Counted from the first letter of the stretch, positions 52,776 to 63,429 are shown. The stretch: DNA of 64,000 bases from Symsagittifera roscoffensis (GCF_963678635.1 NC_087062.1:33021651-33085650), one strand, 5' to 3'. Notes: generated from the letters alone by a model not told the origin. Numbers and translations: made by a program.

Positions 52776-54565
52776 GCCGCCAACTTGGATCACTCCATCG
52801 ATCAAATTCCCATCCAACCAACCTTACCTCTTCAATCCCAATAATACCACTTTTTGCTTTTCCGCCACCCGATTTTCCATCTAGCAATGTAACATCAGGC
52901 ATGAATTCCGACACTAACTCACAAATTTCAGTTTTATACTCCATTTCACAGCTAAATAACCCGAATATTGAAACCCCCGACGAATTTGCCGACTCAGAAC
53001 CATCTCCATCCAATAATTTTCATAACCCTTCTCATTTTTCTCAACCTCCTTTTCAACCCATATTATCAAATAACCCTGACCCAATCACTCCTACACCCTC
53101 TTATGCTTCCCAAGTTACCCCAACCTACTCCTCATACCATTCTGACCAATCATCTCCAGACACCCCCCGAATCTCCCCAGAGCTAGACAATTTTATTACC
53201 CTCCAACAACAACCCTACCACCTTAACACCCCGACCATAAACCAAATCTCCTCCACTACAAATTCATCCAATCCCCCTACACCCTCTTCAAATTATACCG
53301 AATCATTAGCACCATCATCCACATCAACTGAATCCTCACTCAACACTAATAGAGCTTATCGCACTTTTAAAAGAAAGTTCCCCAACCATCCTTTCCCAGC
53401 AAAACCAGGAACAGCCCGAGAATACATCAACCACCCCCAACATACTAACACTAGAGAATTTTTAGCCATCACTTTACCCTCATTTCCACAATACACCTTA
53501 AACACCCCTCATGACGCTAACGAAACACGCAACTTTGTAGACGAATACGTTTTAATGCCCACTCTCTCTTGGACCTCATACTATCATTTCACTAACCCTC
53601 TTTGCTTACCTTTAACTAACACATCCATTGATATAGACCGAAACAAAGACATGCTATATCGACTAACTACACCACTCACCGCTAGACAATTTACTTACGT
53701 TGGATATAAAAAATCACTAAAAATACACACTGCACCTAGAGCTAACGAATACACACTAGAATACTATGATCACAACATCATCAGAGCTAACCAAGATCAA
53801 TTCTTAGACGACGATCGCTTCGCTAACCCACAAATCACCGAGAAATTTTTCATCAAGACACCATATGTATTTACACTAAACATCTTCGACCGAAAGTTTG
53901 ATCACATTATTTCAGAAGCACTAACAAGCACACAAGCGTACGAAAGTTTTAAAGAACGCTTCCAAATCTTTTCACTAACCTTTCATTTCCTTGCACCACA
54001 CGAAAGAGATTTACACTGCTCACACGATATTATGTTGCGAACTAAACAAACACATACATACAGTTACTATCGTTTCATCCAAAATCACTTTGACCTCCAC
54101 ACACCCTCTAGACAACCACACCATCGCTTTCAATTCATCAATTCAAAATACACTTCACCGTATTTCCTAAATTTCACATATTGTATTAAAAATACTAACC
54201 TTCATGGTATTCTTCGTAATTATGACCCCATAACCCAAATGTATATTTTCTGCCCCATCACCAAGACCTTCAACGCAGAAGAATCCCGACCCTTCCTTAT
54301 CCCGCACGAGTTTGTACAGCCTATAGAAATCCCCATTTTAGAATTCATCCACAACACTAAATTTAACCACAAGTTATATAACTTAATCCAAAACACACCT
54401 TATGAGTTTGCAGTAGGCACTGAAGAACTAACCACTATTAAGGCACTTCAATTGCTTTGGCCACTACTTCAAACTAAAAATATCATCCGCATCTTAGCTA
54501 AACTACTAACAACTTCAGAACTAATTCACGATATCTTCCCCCACGGTTTTTTCCCCGACGACTAA
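52772..54565 (+). CDS. 597-aa protein of unknown function, last gene of the element
   Basis: Starts by an ATGA overlap with the env stop. Residues 1-190 are Ser/Pro/Asn/Thr-rich and look disordered. Residues 195-597 look globular and are rich in aromatic residues and His (for example FLNFTYCIK, HGILRNYDP, HEFVQPIEIP). No signal peptide or membrane span. I recognise no family. The C-terminal half is readable, with many identical residues, in the old copy at 5780-7290, so this is a conserved gene of the lineage. Ty3/gypsy elements do not normally carry a gene after env. A perfect splice donor follows the stop codon directly. Confidence 0.75.
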   Translation: MSRQLGSLHRSNSHPTNLTSSIPIIPLFAFPPPDFPSSNVTSGMNSDTNSQISVLYSISQLNNPNIETPDEFADSEPSPSNNFHNPSHFSQPPFQPILSNNPDPITPTPSYASQVTPTYSSYHSDQSSPDTPRISPELDNFITLQQQPYHLNTPTINQISSTTNSSNPPTPSSNYTESLAPSSTSTESSLNTNRAYRTFKRKFPNHPFPAKPGTAREYINHPQHTNTREFLAITLPSFPQYTLNTPHDANETRNFVDEYVLMPTLSWTSYYHFTNPLCLPLTNTSIDIDRNKDMLYRLTTPLTARQFTYVGYKKSLKIHTAPRANEYTLEYYDHNIIRANQDQFLDDDRFANPQITEKFFIKTPYVFTLNIFDRKFDHIISEALTSTQAYESFKERFQIFSLTFHFLAPHERDLHCSHDIMLRTKQTHTYSYYRFIQNHFDLHTPSRQPHHRFQFINSKYTSPYFLNFTYCIKNTNLHGILRNYDPITQMYIFCPITKTFNAEESRPFLIPHEFVQPIEIPILEFIHNTKFNHKLYNLIQNTPYEFAVGTEELTTIKALQLLWPLLQTKNIIRILAKLLTTSELIHDIFPHGFFPDD

Positions 54566-54568
54566 CAG

Positions 54569-54647
54569 GTAAGTATGAACTAAATGAATATTACTAACTA
54601 ATTAAAATATTGAAAAACTCACCATTCCTTATTCATGTTTTCTTTAG
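54569..54647 (+). other. Spliceosomal intron in the 3' UTR (79 nt, predicted)
   Basis: CAG|GTAAGT begins 3 bases after the TAA of the 597-aa gene. TACTAAC, a perfect branch-point word, lies at 54592-54598, and TTTTCTTTAG ends the intron at 54647. Its presence in DNA shows that the reverse-transcribed RNA was unspliced. It may serve in sorting spliced from genomic RNA. Confidence 0.7.
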
Positions 54648-56180
54648 ATTTTTAGCCTTCATCTTCAATCATCTGAAAAATTCACAAAAGAAAAATAAAA
54701 AATAGCAAACTTCTTCAAAACTATTTAAAACCCTATTTAACTTTTGCACCAACAATTAAATAAATATAATACCAATGCAGTAAATTAATTTATAAAATTT
54801 TCCCCTAAAAGCAGTAAATCTACATATGATGAAAATTTGTATCTTAAAATTCCCCCATTACTAGCAGTAAATTTCCAAATTCTATGCAGTAAATTAATAA
54901 AATGCAATTGCAGTACTAACCTTTTGATATTTTCATTCATTCGCACAGAAATTCTATCCACACTCGCACAGCTCGCCCACGAAGAATTGTTTAAAATAAT
55001 GAATTTCAGTTTCAAGTTTTCACACTCAACAACTCTAACAAATAATAACAAGTTTCAAACTTTCCTTTAACCCGGTTGGAAAGGAATCATATACTAAACA
55101 AAACTAACCAACGCAGCTTACTAAATACCACAAATCATAAAATAACAGCATGACTAAGAAAAGGAAACCAACGGTACCCAAACCGGATTAACCCAGTTTA
55201 AAACTGGATAATTTATTCTTTTGAAGACTATTACAAAGTCTTAGAAAGAAATAATAAAACACAAAAAAGTCAAAAGACAAACCCATACCACAAACAATTT
55301 GCTTTTTGGAAAAAGTACATAACCAACAAAACATAAGTAAAACCACAACAAACCCAACATAAAATGTTGTCACATAACAGGACCCCTCATAAAAACCGCA
55401 TGAAATCATACTCCCACACCTGGCCTAACCCACCAGGAAAGGACGTCCTGAGCATGCTCTATAGCCGGCCTAACCCACCGTGCTACATCCACGCTTTGTG
55501 ACCACACCTTTATTTTTAATAAGAGCTACTCAAGGGTGAGTAACTCTTCAAAATAACCGAACTAAAACAAAAAGCTTTTGTGAAAACAACTAACTAAAAT
55601 CATAATTAAAAAATATTAAATTAATAAAAGTTTTATAAAATGTAAAATCACATGATGCAATATATAGATCAGAATACAACACCAAGGACGAACATCAAAA
55701 GACAAGACGACCTCACTACACTCGAGAGAGAATGACCAACTATAATCGATATGCCGCTCACAATCACAACTCAAAGGATTTAGAGTACGACTTGACCTCG
55801 CAGAAAAGGACTTCATTGAACTAGACCAATGACCACCTCGATGTTCAAGTATACGTACAGATCCGAGTAACCAGGCATCCCCTCCACGCACAATCTCCAC
55901 GCCATTCCCGAGCTAGATCAAACACAAAAGAAGTTCTCTCCGAAGAACAGAAAAACCTGACATAGCCAACCATTCTGAAACCAGAATTGATGCTGTTGCA
56001 GAGACTCAGTCGTTGTCACAAGAAGAACACAACGTCTTGTGTCCTCAATTCCAGATCCCTGGAACTTCCTTAACAAAAAGGAAACAAAAGAAAAATGATG
56101 TTCGCCAAATACCAACGTCCATCATCCATCCTTGAACTACAAAAGAACTGTTCTAAAAAACTCTGTAAAACCCGGATGGG
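54648..56180 (+). other. 3' UTR of the giant element
   Basis: 1.5 kb with no long + strand frame. Contains two GGCCTAACCCACC blocks (about 55423 and 55471), the hairpin at 55521-55548, and a stretch (55640-55920) whose base composition resembles coding sequence but whose open frames are under 40 codons. No clear polypurine tract touches the 3' LTR; the nearest purine-rich run is near 56070-56097. Confidence 0.5.
55521..55548 (+). promoter_or_regulatory. 3' UTR hairpin
   Basis: AAGAGCTACTCA-AGGG-TGAGTAACTCTT, a 12-bp stem with one mismatch and a 4-base loop. Possible RNA export, packaging or 3'-end structure; function inferred. Confidence 0.6.
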
Positions 56181-56588
56181 TGGAACCTGATCTAAACTAT
56201 ATTTTATGATTGGATAAATTAAATGTTTTACCAATGTAAAGTATTTAATATTAACCAATCATGATCCATCTAACTAACAACCCACTTATTTGTAAGTGCT
56301 GAAGTTACTTGTAATTTCAGCACCAGAGAGATTTGAATTTAACTTAGAAATTAGTTGGACTCTCCCGAGCACTTCAGCAGCCGCAATAAACCAGTATACC
56401 CTAGATCTATTGAGCCTAGCAGAGACTAGTTAAACAACCTGAGACTAGATAGTATAAGAGTAAGATTAGGATCGGTATTAGACTAAGAAGTTGCACGAAT
56501 CTATCCGGCCGAAAATAAGATAGCGTGACGAGCAGACGGTGTACCCTATCCGAAATTACTCTATGAGTTACACTCCAGTCCTAACTCA
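56181..56588 (+). repeat. 3' LTR of the giant element
   Basis: 408 bp, same as 37687-38094 throughout by eye; followed by the AAAG duplication at 56589-56592. Confidence 0.95.
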
Positions 56589-56778
56589 AAAGAAATAAAC
56601 AATCGAACCGGCTAATTATGTTCATTTTTATATTAAATCTCATTAAATTTATAAAAACCTTCAAAAAGTCAGTTTGTCTCAGTTGATATTTGTTTTGTAC
56701 ATCACCAAACCAACAGTGCCTGATAAAGTATCAAGTAGTTTGTTATATGATCTAAGGATAGCAGTTTTTCTCTCCAGT

Positions 56779-57254
56779 CAACCTAATAGGGTGCCGGACA
56801 TCAAGTCGATGGGATTCAAGCCGAATCGTAAAGTTAGGGACTTCAAGACGAATATTTTCTCATAAACTTGTGAAATATGATTAATTTGAAAATTTTATTG
56901 AAGAATTTCGGAATTTTAGGATCTTTCTTCACTAGTTATTGGCGTTTTCATAAAATTCAATCCTCCAAATGATGTTTAGGAAAGTTGAAAATTAAAACAC
57001 GGTTGAAGGAGTTTTTGATGTTTATACTTTATGCATTTCAAAAGCCGGGTGATGTTATTAACGGATGCCAATCCCGAGTGGTGCATTGTCATGAATAACG
57101 CATTTGATGGACTAAACTTGCCTAAATGTTTAAAAAGCAACGTTTTACAGATTAAAAAACTAGTATTTTGAGGTGCTTAGAAAGTTCAAGTTTCGGCATG
57201 AAGTCCCTTCGGCTTGAAGTCCTGTCGGCCTGTTGTTTTAGACCCAACCTAATA
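56779..57254. mobile_element. Miniature inverted-repeat element with 10-bp flanking repeats
   Basis: CAACCTAATA occurs at 56779-56788 and 57245-57254. Between them, the left end carries GGGATTCAAGCCGAA-type words and the right end their inverted counterparts (TTCGGCATGAAGTCCC, TTCGGCTTGAAGTCC), giving imperfect terminal inverted repeats. No coding frame. An 8-10 bp duplication suggests a hAT-like MITE. Confidence 0.55.
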
Positions 57255-58039
57255 TGCAAAATATGCAACCACAATTGTGGTGCTCGAAGACTACGTTACG
57301 TCACTTAAACTTTGGAAATAGGCTTTTCAGATACATGGGTAGGTCATTTAACTCAGATTTCAAATTCAAGTTCTTAAAGTAATGAAAAAATGCTCGGTTT
57401 TGTTTGTTCATAAAAAAAACGATAATTGTGCATTCTTTATACTTAGCCGAAAACAATACAAAGAAAAAAAAATAAGAAACTATGTTGGATAAAAGCCAAA
57501 AAACAATCGTATGACATGAAAAAGTTTTTTCCCGCAGAGTTGTTTTTCACAAAAAGTATCATGCACATTGACTGATTATCTTTTAAAGACCAGAAGATGA
57601 CTAACAAAAATCATTTATTTAACTGATTGAAGCTTTGACAAAAGATTTGAAAGCAAGACTTACGCCTACAATTGAAAAGACTAGTTCGACCTGAATGAAA
57701 TTTTGTTCTCAGAAGGAAATTAGTGAACGTTTTTCTGTTTCAAACTTTTATAGAATGAAAATTCAAATTATTTTTTGATTGCTCATTTCCGCACAAAGAA
57801 AAAATCTGAAATTTGAAATTTGAATTATTTTACCAGCTACATATACAACGCCAAAAGCAAAATAATATGCTTGGAGGGAGATCCTAAAGAACAGTACTGC
57901 TAATCGAGTAGGATATCCTGGAGAGTAAAGAGAAGACAGCCAGCACCAACTCAACAAACAAACTAAATTAAGGGCTGAAATTAAAAAACAGTTTGTAGAG
58001 GTCCTGATTGTCTTTTAGGTAAGTTTGAAAAAACTGTTT
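57255..58039. other. No gene seen
   Basis: AT-rich, no recognisable frame. The LINE on the - strand ends near its right border. Confidence 0.5.
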
Positions 58040-59025
58040 CTAGAGTCTCAAACAACCAACTTCAGACATTTCGTGTATATTAACAGGTATCAAGTCATCT
58101 TGTTGTAAATAGTTAAAAGCCTGCACAATTCTAACTGTAAGCGATCTCTGTTTAGCAGTAGAAAATGTTGCAACTTTAATTACGCCTTTCGCTTTGCTCC
58201 TGGTACATGGTCCATTTTTTGGGAGTAAACCGGAGACAGAAAACCATTTTTTTGTCCGATCGCAATTCCATAAATAAGTACTTAAACATCTCAAAAAGTA
58301 TAAATCAAAAACAGTAAGCAATTTGTTTTCGTCCTTAATTTCCTCAATTGATTCATATCTACTTTTGAAAAAAATTGCTCTCAAGATTCTTTTTTTGTTT
58401 TTCATTATCTCGCTAAGGTGAGATTGGGATGGTTTGCCATATATTAAAATTCTATAAGTGATTGTAGGATTTACATATGCTTTGTAGAAGCGAAGCAACT
58501 CCTGTTTAGAAAACAACATACCTAGCTTTCCAGACAATGCCACAAAATGTAGCTAAGCTTTTGCACACATCTTCAAGTTAAAAATTGAAAGTAAGTTTCT
58601 TATCAACAAAAATACCTAAATTTGTACACACATTTGTAATTTGAACTGTAGTACCAAAAACAAAGTAATCTTTTAAAAAGTTTTTACCAAAATTAATTAT
58701 TTGAGTTTTACCAGGGTTGACGCAAAGTCCATTCATTTTGAACCATCTATCCACTTGATTTAACGAACTATCAAAGCTAATGAACGTTTTTTTTCAAGAT
58801 ATATATGGCATTTTCAACTTCCTTGTGCGTAATTTCGTAAAAAAAACATTGTTTTTTTTTGATGCGATCTACATAACCCAACGCTTGTTTGTAATCAAAT
58901 TCAGGATTTCTCAGTTTCTCGCCAATTGAGGCACAATATTCATTAAAAAACTCAGCTGCCAAAAAACTCCTGTTTTTGGAGTTTCTTTTGCAAAACCCAT
59001 TAAAGGCCTGGAACAGCGTTTTCAA
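58040..59025 (-). pseudogene. LINE RT remnant lacking the catalytic core
   Basis: From 59025 the frame reads up to EVENAIYILKKN, the usual start of the RT fingers. It then jumps at about 58775 to FDSSLNQVDRWFKMNGL, VNPGKTQ and LGIFVDKKLTF, which normally come after the FADD motif. Motifs A, B and C are therefore absent by deletion of several hundred bases. The C-terminal 167 codons (58543-58040) are open: KAYVNPTITYRI, then KNKKRILRAIFF. Confidence 0.75.
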
Positions 59026-59231
59026 GTTTCTACTATTTCCAACTTTTTTGTCTTAATAAACTCTTTTTTCATTTATTATTACCTTGGTTGCTAAATTTCT
59101 AGCTTGAGAATATTTCATTTTATTCAATTCAGTAGGATTTTATAGCCACTTACTGAAAAGCCGATCGCGGTTTTTGAGGATCTTTTTGGTTGAATTGGTA
59201 ACCCATGACTGTTTTTGGGATTTCGATTTTT

Positions 59232-60084
59232 CTAAGGGAGCAAAACGATAATTGATGAAACTATGGATTCAACTAATAGACATAATTTCTCATTGGGATC
59301 ACTAAGCTTATAAAATTTCGACAATTTGTTTTCTAAGAGGAATAAATATTTACAAATATTATCGTCACGGTAAAGATTTTTAAGACTTCTATAGCAGTAA
59401 TCTTTATTTTCTTGTGGATCAACCTTCCCGTAACCAGATATAATTACGGGAGAATGATCAGAAATAGTCGAAACGAGTGTTTTAACGTTGGCGTCAAACT
59501 TAGCAATTAAATGATCAATACCTTTACTCGATGTTGGAATAATGCGAGTTGGATCTCTATTCAAAATATGCGCACCACAGCTTTTAATTAGATTAATATA
59601 AGATTTGGAAATTGGCTTGCAATCTAGAGTGTCGATATTAAAATCTCCACAAACAAGAAAATTAGTTTTCAAAGCATTTAAGTACAGAAAGTAATTCTCA
59701 AAGTGATTCAAAAAAACCTAATTTTTGCTCTGTGGGGGTTTATAGACAACGGAAATATTAGTCTTGACTGATTTATACACGATAGATATGTTGATGCATT
59801 CGAAATTAACCTCTACATTGTTTAACTGAAAATTCACATCATCGCGCACATAAAACGCACATCCCCCACCTCGTTGATAACTCCGGTGTTTAGAAATTAA
59901 GGGATGGTAGCGATTGTAGATGATAGAGATTCAGATAATCATTATCACACAGCCAGGTTTCGCATAACGCAATAATCAAAAGTTTTTGTTCTAACTGATT
60001 AATATCTATAACGAGTTGGTCATGATAGCATCTGAGGGACCTTATATTTGAAAAATACAAAAAACTGACTTTTAAGTCGCCCAT
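59232..60084 (-). pseudogene. LINE apurinic-type endonuclease remnant
   Basis: Reads FSNIRSL and ALCETWL near the start (59890-60084), then FLVCGDFNID, IDHLI and SDHSPVI (59232-59711). These are the Asn, Glu, GDFN and SDH motifs of EEP-family LINE endonucleases. A frame break lies at 59712-59889, where a stretch reading HVRDDVNFQLN-like sequence is still visible. Confidence 0.8.
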
Positions 60085-60149
60085 ATGACGTTCTTCTACA
60101 TTTCTCTCATTTTAAAAAAAAAACAAGACTTCAGTCAAGTTGATTGAAT

Positions 60150-61150
60150 TTATTTGTTAGCGTCTTCTGTTACCCTTTTTTCTATAATGAGCGCTTCTGA
60201 TTCATTTTCAATATTTAATTTCTTCGAGACCTGATTATCAAGATTCAATATTTTCGGCAAAAAATTCCTCTCTGACCATCTCCTCGAAGTACCAGTAGTT
60301 GAATTGGTATTTAGTTGAGCACCAGTATGGCGCCCAGTAATGAAGGTTTTATGAACTGCTTGAGGATAGCTGTGAGGTCTTGGCAGGTTTTGACTGATCT
60401 GTTTTTTGGCTGCAATTTTAGCTAGTTGTTCCACTCCAGCAAGACTATTTACATTTTGGGAATAAAATGAGCCATTTGGTCGTTGGCAAAAAACTTTCAC
60501 TCGGCAGTTATGAGTCGTTGTAATAAGATTCATGTTATCGCATTTCCTTTTAATTTCCATATCTGATTTCAGCAAACAAACATTTATGAATAAACTTTTC
60601 CCCTTTACGCCTTTATGCCCAGATAACATACGCCTCCTTCAGAAAATCTCATCTTTGTCCAGAAAATAGACAAATTTCAAAACGATTGGAACATTCTTAC
60701 CTGAATCCTTGCGCGTCTGAAGAGGATGACATGCCTTGATAGCTCCCGGTGATAGCACATAGCCACCAAAGTAATGGTAAACTGGTTGCGCATGTCGGAA
60801 ATCAGGTTGGGGGAGCATGGGTTGATATCAAAATTCGAAAAAAAATAAGCAATCTTAATAAGCTCGAATATCTTTCCTGAAAATTTACTCGCTATTCGAG
60901 ATCAAAAACATTGTTTCTTAAGTCAATTATTTCCTGGGTTCTTTCATTTTAAACAATTTCAAGAGAATCAACTCTTGCCAAAAGGCTAGTGATAATAAGA
61001 ATCATTAATTTAGGGTCAATATTGGAATCTGGGGTGAGATTTTTCAATGAATCAACGTCACTTTTTGGAATATTTTCGGCCATTTTGATGGTGAAAGTCA
61101 AATATTTCAAGCAATAAATCCGAATCAAAAAGCGCAACAATAAGAGCAAC
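60150..61150 (-). pseudogene. Probable LINE ORF1 remnant
   Basis: Two pieces: MAENIPKSDVDSLKNLT near 61080 and a 159-codon frame (60629-60150) with CLLKSDMEIKRKC and VKVFCQRPNGSFYSQN. The position 5' of the endonuclease and the basic nature suggest ORF1; no zinc knuckle or esterase motif is visible. Confidence 0.45.
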
Positions 61151-61560
61151 TAATCTCTAGCATTCATTTCTCGTGTCTGGCACTCACTTCTCATTCACTT
61201 AAAGTTTTAATCATTATTTTTAATTTTATTGATTTGTTTTTTTTGTCTTAGTTACCTCAACTTGCATGGTTGCGTATTCTGTACCATTTATTGTAAACAG
61301 TGATAAAATTTTTGAGCTTGTTTTTCACTTAAATTTTGACTTAATGCCTTGAGCCCAATTTTAAAATAATGTTGTACCTGCTATCAAGTCTCATAAAGCT
61401 CTGGAGGTTTTAAAATTTGCAATTTGGCCATATGAGGATGGGCAATGAGCGATTTACACTATAGCAGAGCAAAAGCTCACGCGCATGTCATGTTTTCACA
61501 TTCCTCCGTGAAATCTTCGTTTTAAAACCGCGTTTTCTCCAATCGGCTCGTGCGTTGCTT
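61151..61560. other. No gene seen; between LINE 5' end and Tc1 remnant
   Basis: Non-coding. The GC-richer stretch 61420-61560 may be the 5' end of the Tc1 element; its inverted repeat was not identified. Confidence 0.4.
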
Positions 61561-61811
61561 CGTGAATTTTTCAAGATGGTGAGTGAAAACGACTGAAGAA
61601 CAGCGAAGTCAAAAAACAGTTTGCCCAGAGATGGGACTTACCTGGAGGAAAATTAAAGTAAGAGTTGGACTGACCAGTGAACCGACAGCAAGGACAATTA
61701 ATACAAATGGAGGGGGGACGGGAGATGCCAAACGATCAGGCAGGCCTACGAAACTAGATCATCGCAACCAAAGACAGTTGAAGAGAATGGTGGCTGTGGT
61801 ACTGCGGAGCC
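61561..61811 (+). pseudogene. Tc1/mariner-like transposase, N-terminal remnant
   Basis: Encodes TGDAKRSGRPTKLDHRNQRQL, the GRPRK-type linker of Tc1-like transposases between the two helix-turn-helix DNA-binding subdomains, preceded by a partly degraded first HTH (MGLTWRKIKVRVGL). An ATG at 61576 is out of frame by one base with the rest. The frame is cut at 61811, exactly where the LTR at 61812 begins. The catalytic DDE part is not in the window. Confidence 0.65.
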
Positions 61812-62090
61812 TGTAACCTTGAGTGACAACACAGTTATTACTGCAGATGCAATAAACGTATTTACTGATGTTATGTAATTATGCTTTTGATTTTATTATG
61901 CATGTGTGGTCAAGGCCAAAGGTGGTGTTTAGAAGTTTATTTGTTATAAATTCAGTGCGCCATACGCATGTATGGAATTAAGCCAGCTAAACTGAGCTAC
62001 GACCAAAAACGAGAAAAGAACTTGAATTCAGCTCTTAGAATATCTGTGTTTTATCTATAACAAAACCAACTGAATTTCGGGTTTATCACA
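61812..62090 (+). repeat. 5' LTR of a second Ty3/gypsy element (inferred ends)
   Basis: Starts TGTAACC where the Tc1 transposase is interrupted and ends ATCACA directly before a TGG primer-binding site; 279 bp. Contains AATAAA near 61850. The other LTR is outside the window, so the start is inferred from the broken Tc1 frame. Confidence 0.65.
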
Positions 62091-62108
62091 TGGCGCAGCC
62101 AGCAGGAT
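62091..62108 (+). promoter_or_regulatory. Primer-binding site of second Ty3/gypsy element
   Basis: TGGCGCAGCCAGCAGGAT directly follows the LTR CA end. Pairing would be to a tRNA ending ...CTGCGCCA; the tRNA was not determined. Confidence 0.65.
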
Positions 62109-62212
62109 TCCTATCGCAAGACAGCAGGACTGACACGGGGATCCGGGTATTCTGGACCAGAGCATTTTCAGACCTCCATGGAATTTTCAAAGTGTGATTT
62201 GATCAGTTCTTA

Positions 62213-63309
62213 ATGGCCGTAACAGAGAAAGAAAACGTAAATCCGGAGATAATTTTGGAAGACACAAAACCTGTAGTAGATGAACCAGAACCGAGACCGG
62301 AAACACCTCGTACACCTGATGATGCGAACGATGTAGCAGCTCGTGAGACACGGGATAGATTGATGAGAGATCGTGTGACAGCACAGAACGAAGAAAAAAG
62401 AGAGAGGGGTCAGAAAGTAGGTCATAACATCTGTTATAACCAAATGCAAAAACCTTTTGTGTCGAGGTCATTCCTTGCTTTGGGGACTGAGGGAAAAAAC
62501 GATTTGTACAGAAAAATACTCACGAAGAGTTTTTGAAGCTGGATTTTGAAGAATTGGTTAGATTGGCTAAAGCTAAATTCAAAAACTCTCAGAGCATTAC
62601 TTACGAACGATACAAATTATTCAATAGATCACAGGAAACGGGTGAATCTTTAGAGGCGTTCCAAGCGGCGTTAACTGCGCAGGCAGCGAAGTCCGCGCTG
62701 GACATTTCAGAAGATGAATTAGTAAGAGACTTGTTTATTTTCAAAATGAGAAGTCCTGCTTCACAAGACACCTTCATGTTTGAAACATTACCTCCAGACG
62801 AAGTACTGAAACGAGCGTTGAAGTTTGAGAAGAGTAAGCAAAGAAATCGAATATGACTACTGCATCAACAATATCCCAAACATGTTCACAAATCAAAATT
62901 AAACAAGAACCAATATTGGCTGTGGGCAGTGGGAAGCAGAAGCCAAGCGAATAAACGATACAATCGAGACAAGTTCAAAAGAAAACACTTAGAAGGGAGA
63001 ACAACTTCAAAATATAACAACGACACGGAAAAAAAATCATGCAGTCTATGTGGAAAACCGTTTACAGAAGGATTTCTTAAAAATTGTCCAGCAATGGAAA
63101 AACAATGCAAAAACTGCAATAAACCCAAACATTTTGCATGTGTGTGCAGATCGCAGCAAGTGAACGAGATCACAGAAACGACAGAGAGCTCGGAAGAAGA
63201 CTGTAATTTGATACAGACATTCAACTCTTGTGACAAATTCGAAGTTATGTCAATCGAGACAATTATTAATCGGATGAATAGTATCAACCTCTATATGCAA
63301 AGAAGATAA
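62213..63309 (+). pseudogene. Gag of second Ty3/gypsy element, frameshifted
   Basis: A 107-codon start frame (MAVTEKEN..., charged) ends in a one-base slip at about 62530. The next frame carries the gag domain (FEELVRLAKAKFK, SITYERYKLF, DELVRDLFIF, LPPDEVLKRAL), typical of animal gypsy/Mag-like gag. After another break the zinc-knuckle region is at 62929-63309: the first knuckle (CSLCGKPF...KNC) has lost its His, the second (CKNCNKPKHFACVC) is complete. Dead copy. Confidence 0.8.
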
Positions 63310-63429
63310 GAAAACAAACGAAACTGTGAACAACGATCCATCGAAGAATCAGAAATTTAAATAATTGACATACGTAGGGATCCAAAATCGGAGCATATGA
63401 AGTCCCTAAAAAATTGGATAGAATTGATC

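Larger units (their letters stand above)
37687..56588 (+). mobile_element. Intact giant Ty3/gypsy-like retroelement with env (18.9 kb)
   Basis: Bounded by two 408-bp LTRs that read the same base for base by eye and by AAAG target duplications (37683-37686, 56589-56592). Gene order: small basic ORF, gag-pol in one frame, two small membrane ORFs, ATG-less ORF, env-like gene, 597-aa gene, 3' UTR with an intron. The domain order protease-RT-RNase H-integrase places it with Ty3/gypsy (Metaviridae), and the env-like gene makes it errantivirus-like in layout. Known gypsy-type elements are usually 5-10 kb, so this one is about twice the normal size. Identical LTRs and open frames indicate a recent insertion. 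The coding strand is strikingly A- and C-rich and G-poor throughout, so the old - strand relatives appear T/G-rich on the + strand. Confidence 0.92.
58040..61150 (-). mobile_element. Decayed LINE (CR1/Jockey-like) with deleted RT core
   Basis: Remnants in order on the - strand: possible ORF1 (61149-60150), endonuclease (60084-59232), linker (59025-58777) and RT thumb plus C-terminus (58760-58040). Frameshifts and stops separate them. Confidence 0.75.

Noticed and set aside
56171-56180. Polypurine tract directly before the 3' LTR
   Set aside because: CCCGGATGGG is not a convincing purine run; no confident tract was called.
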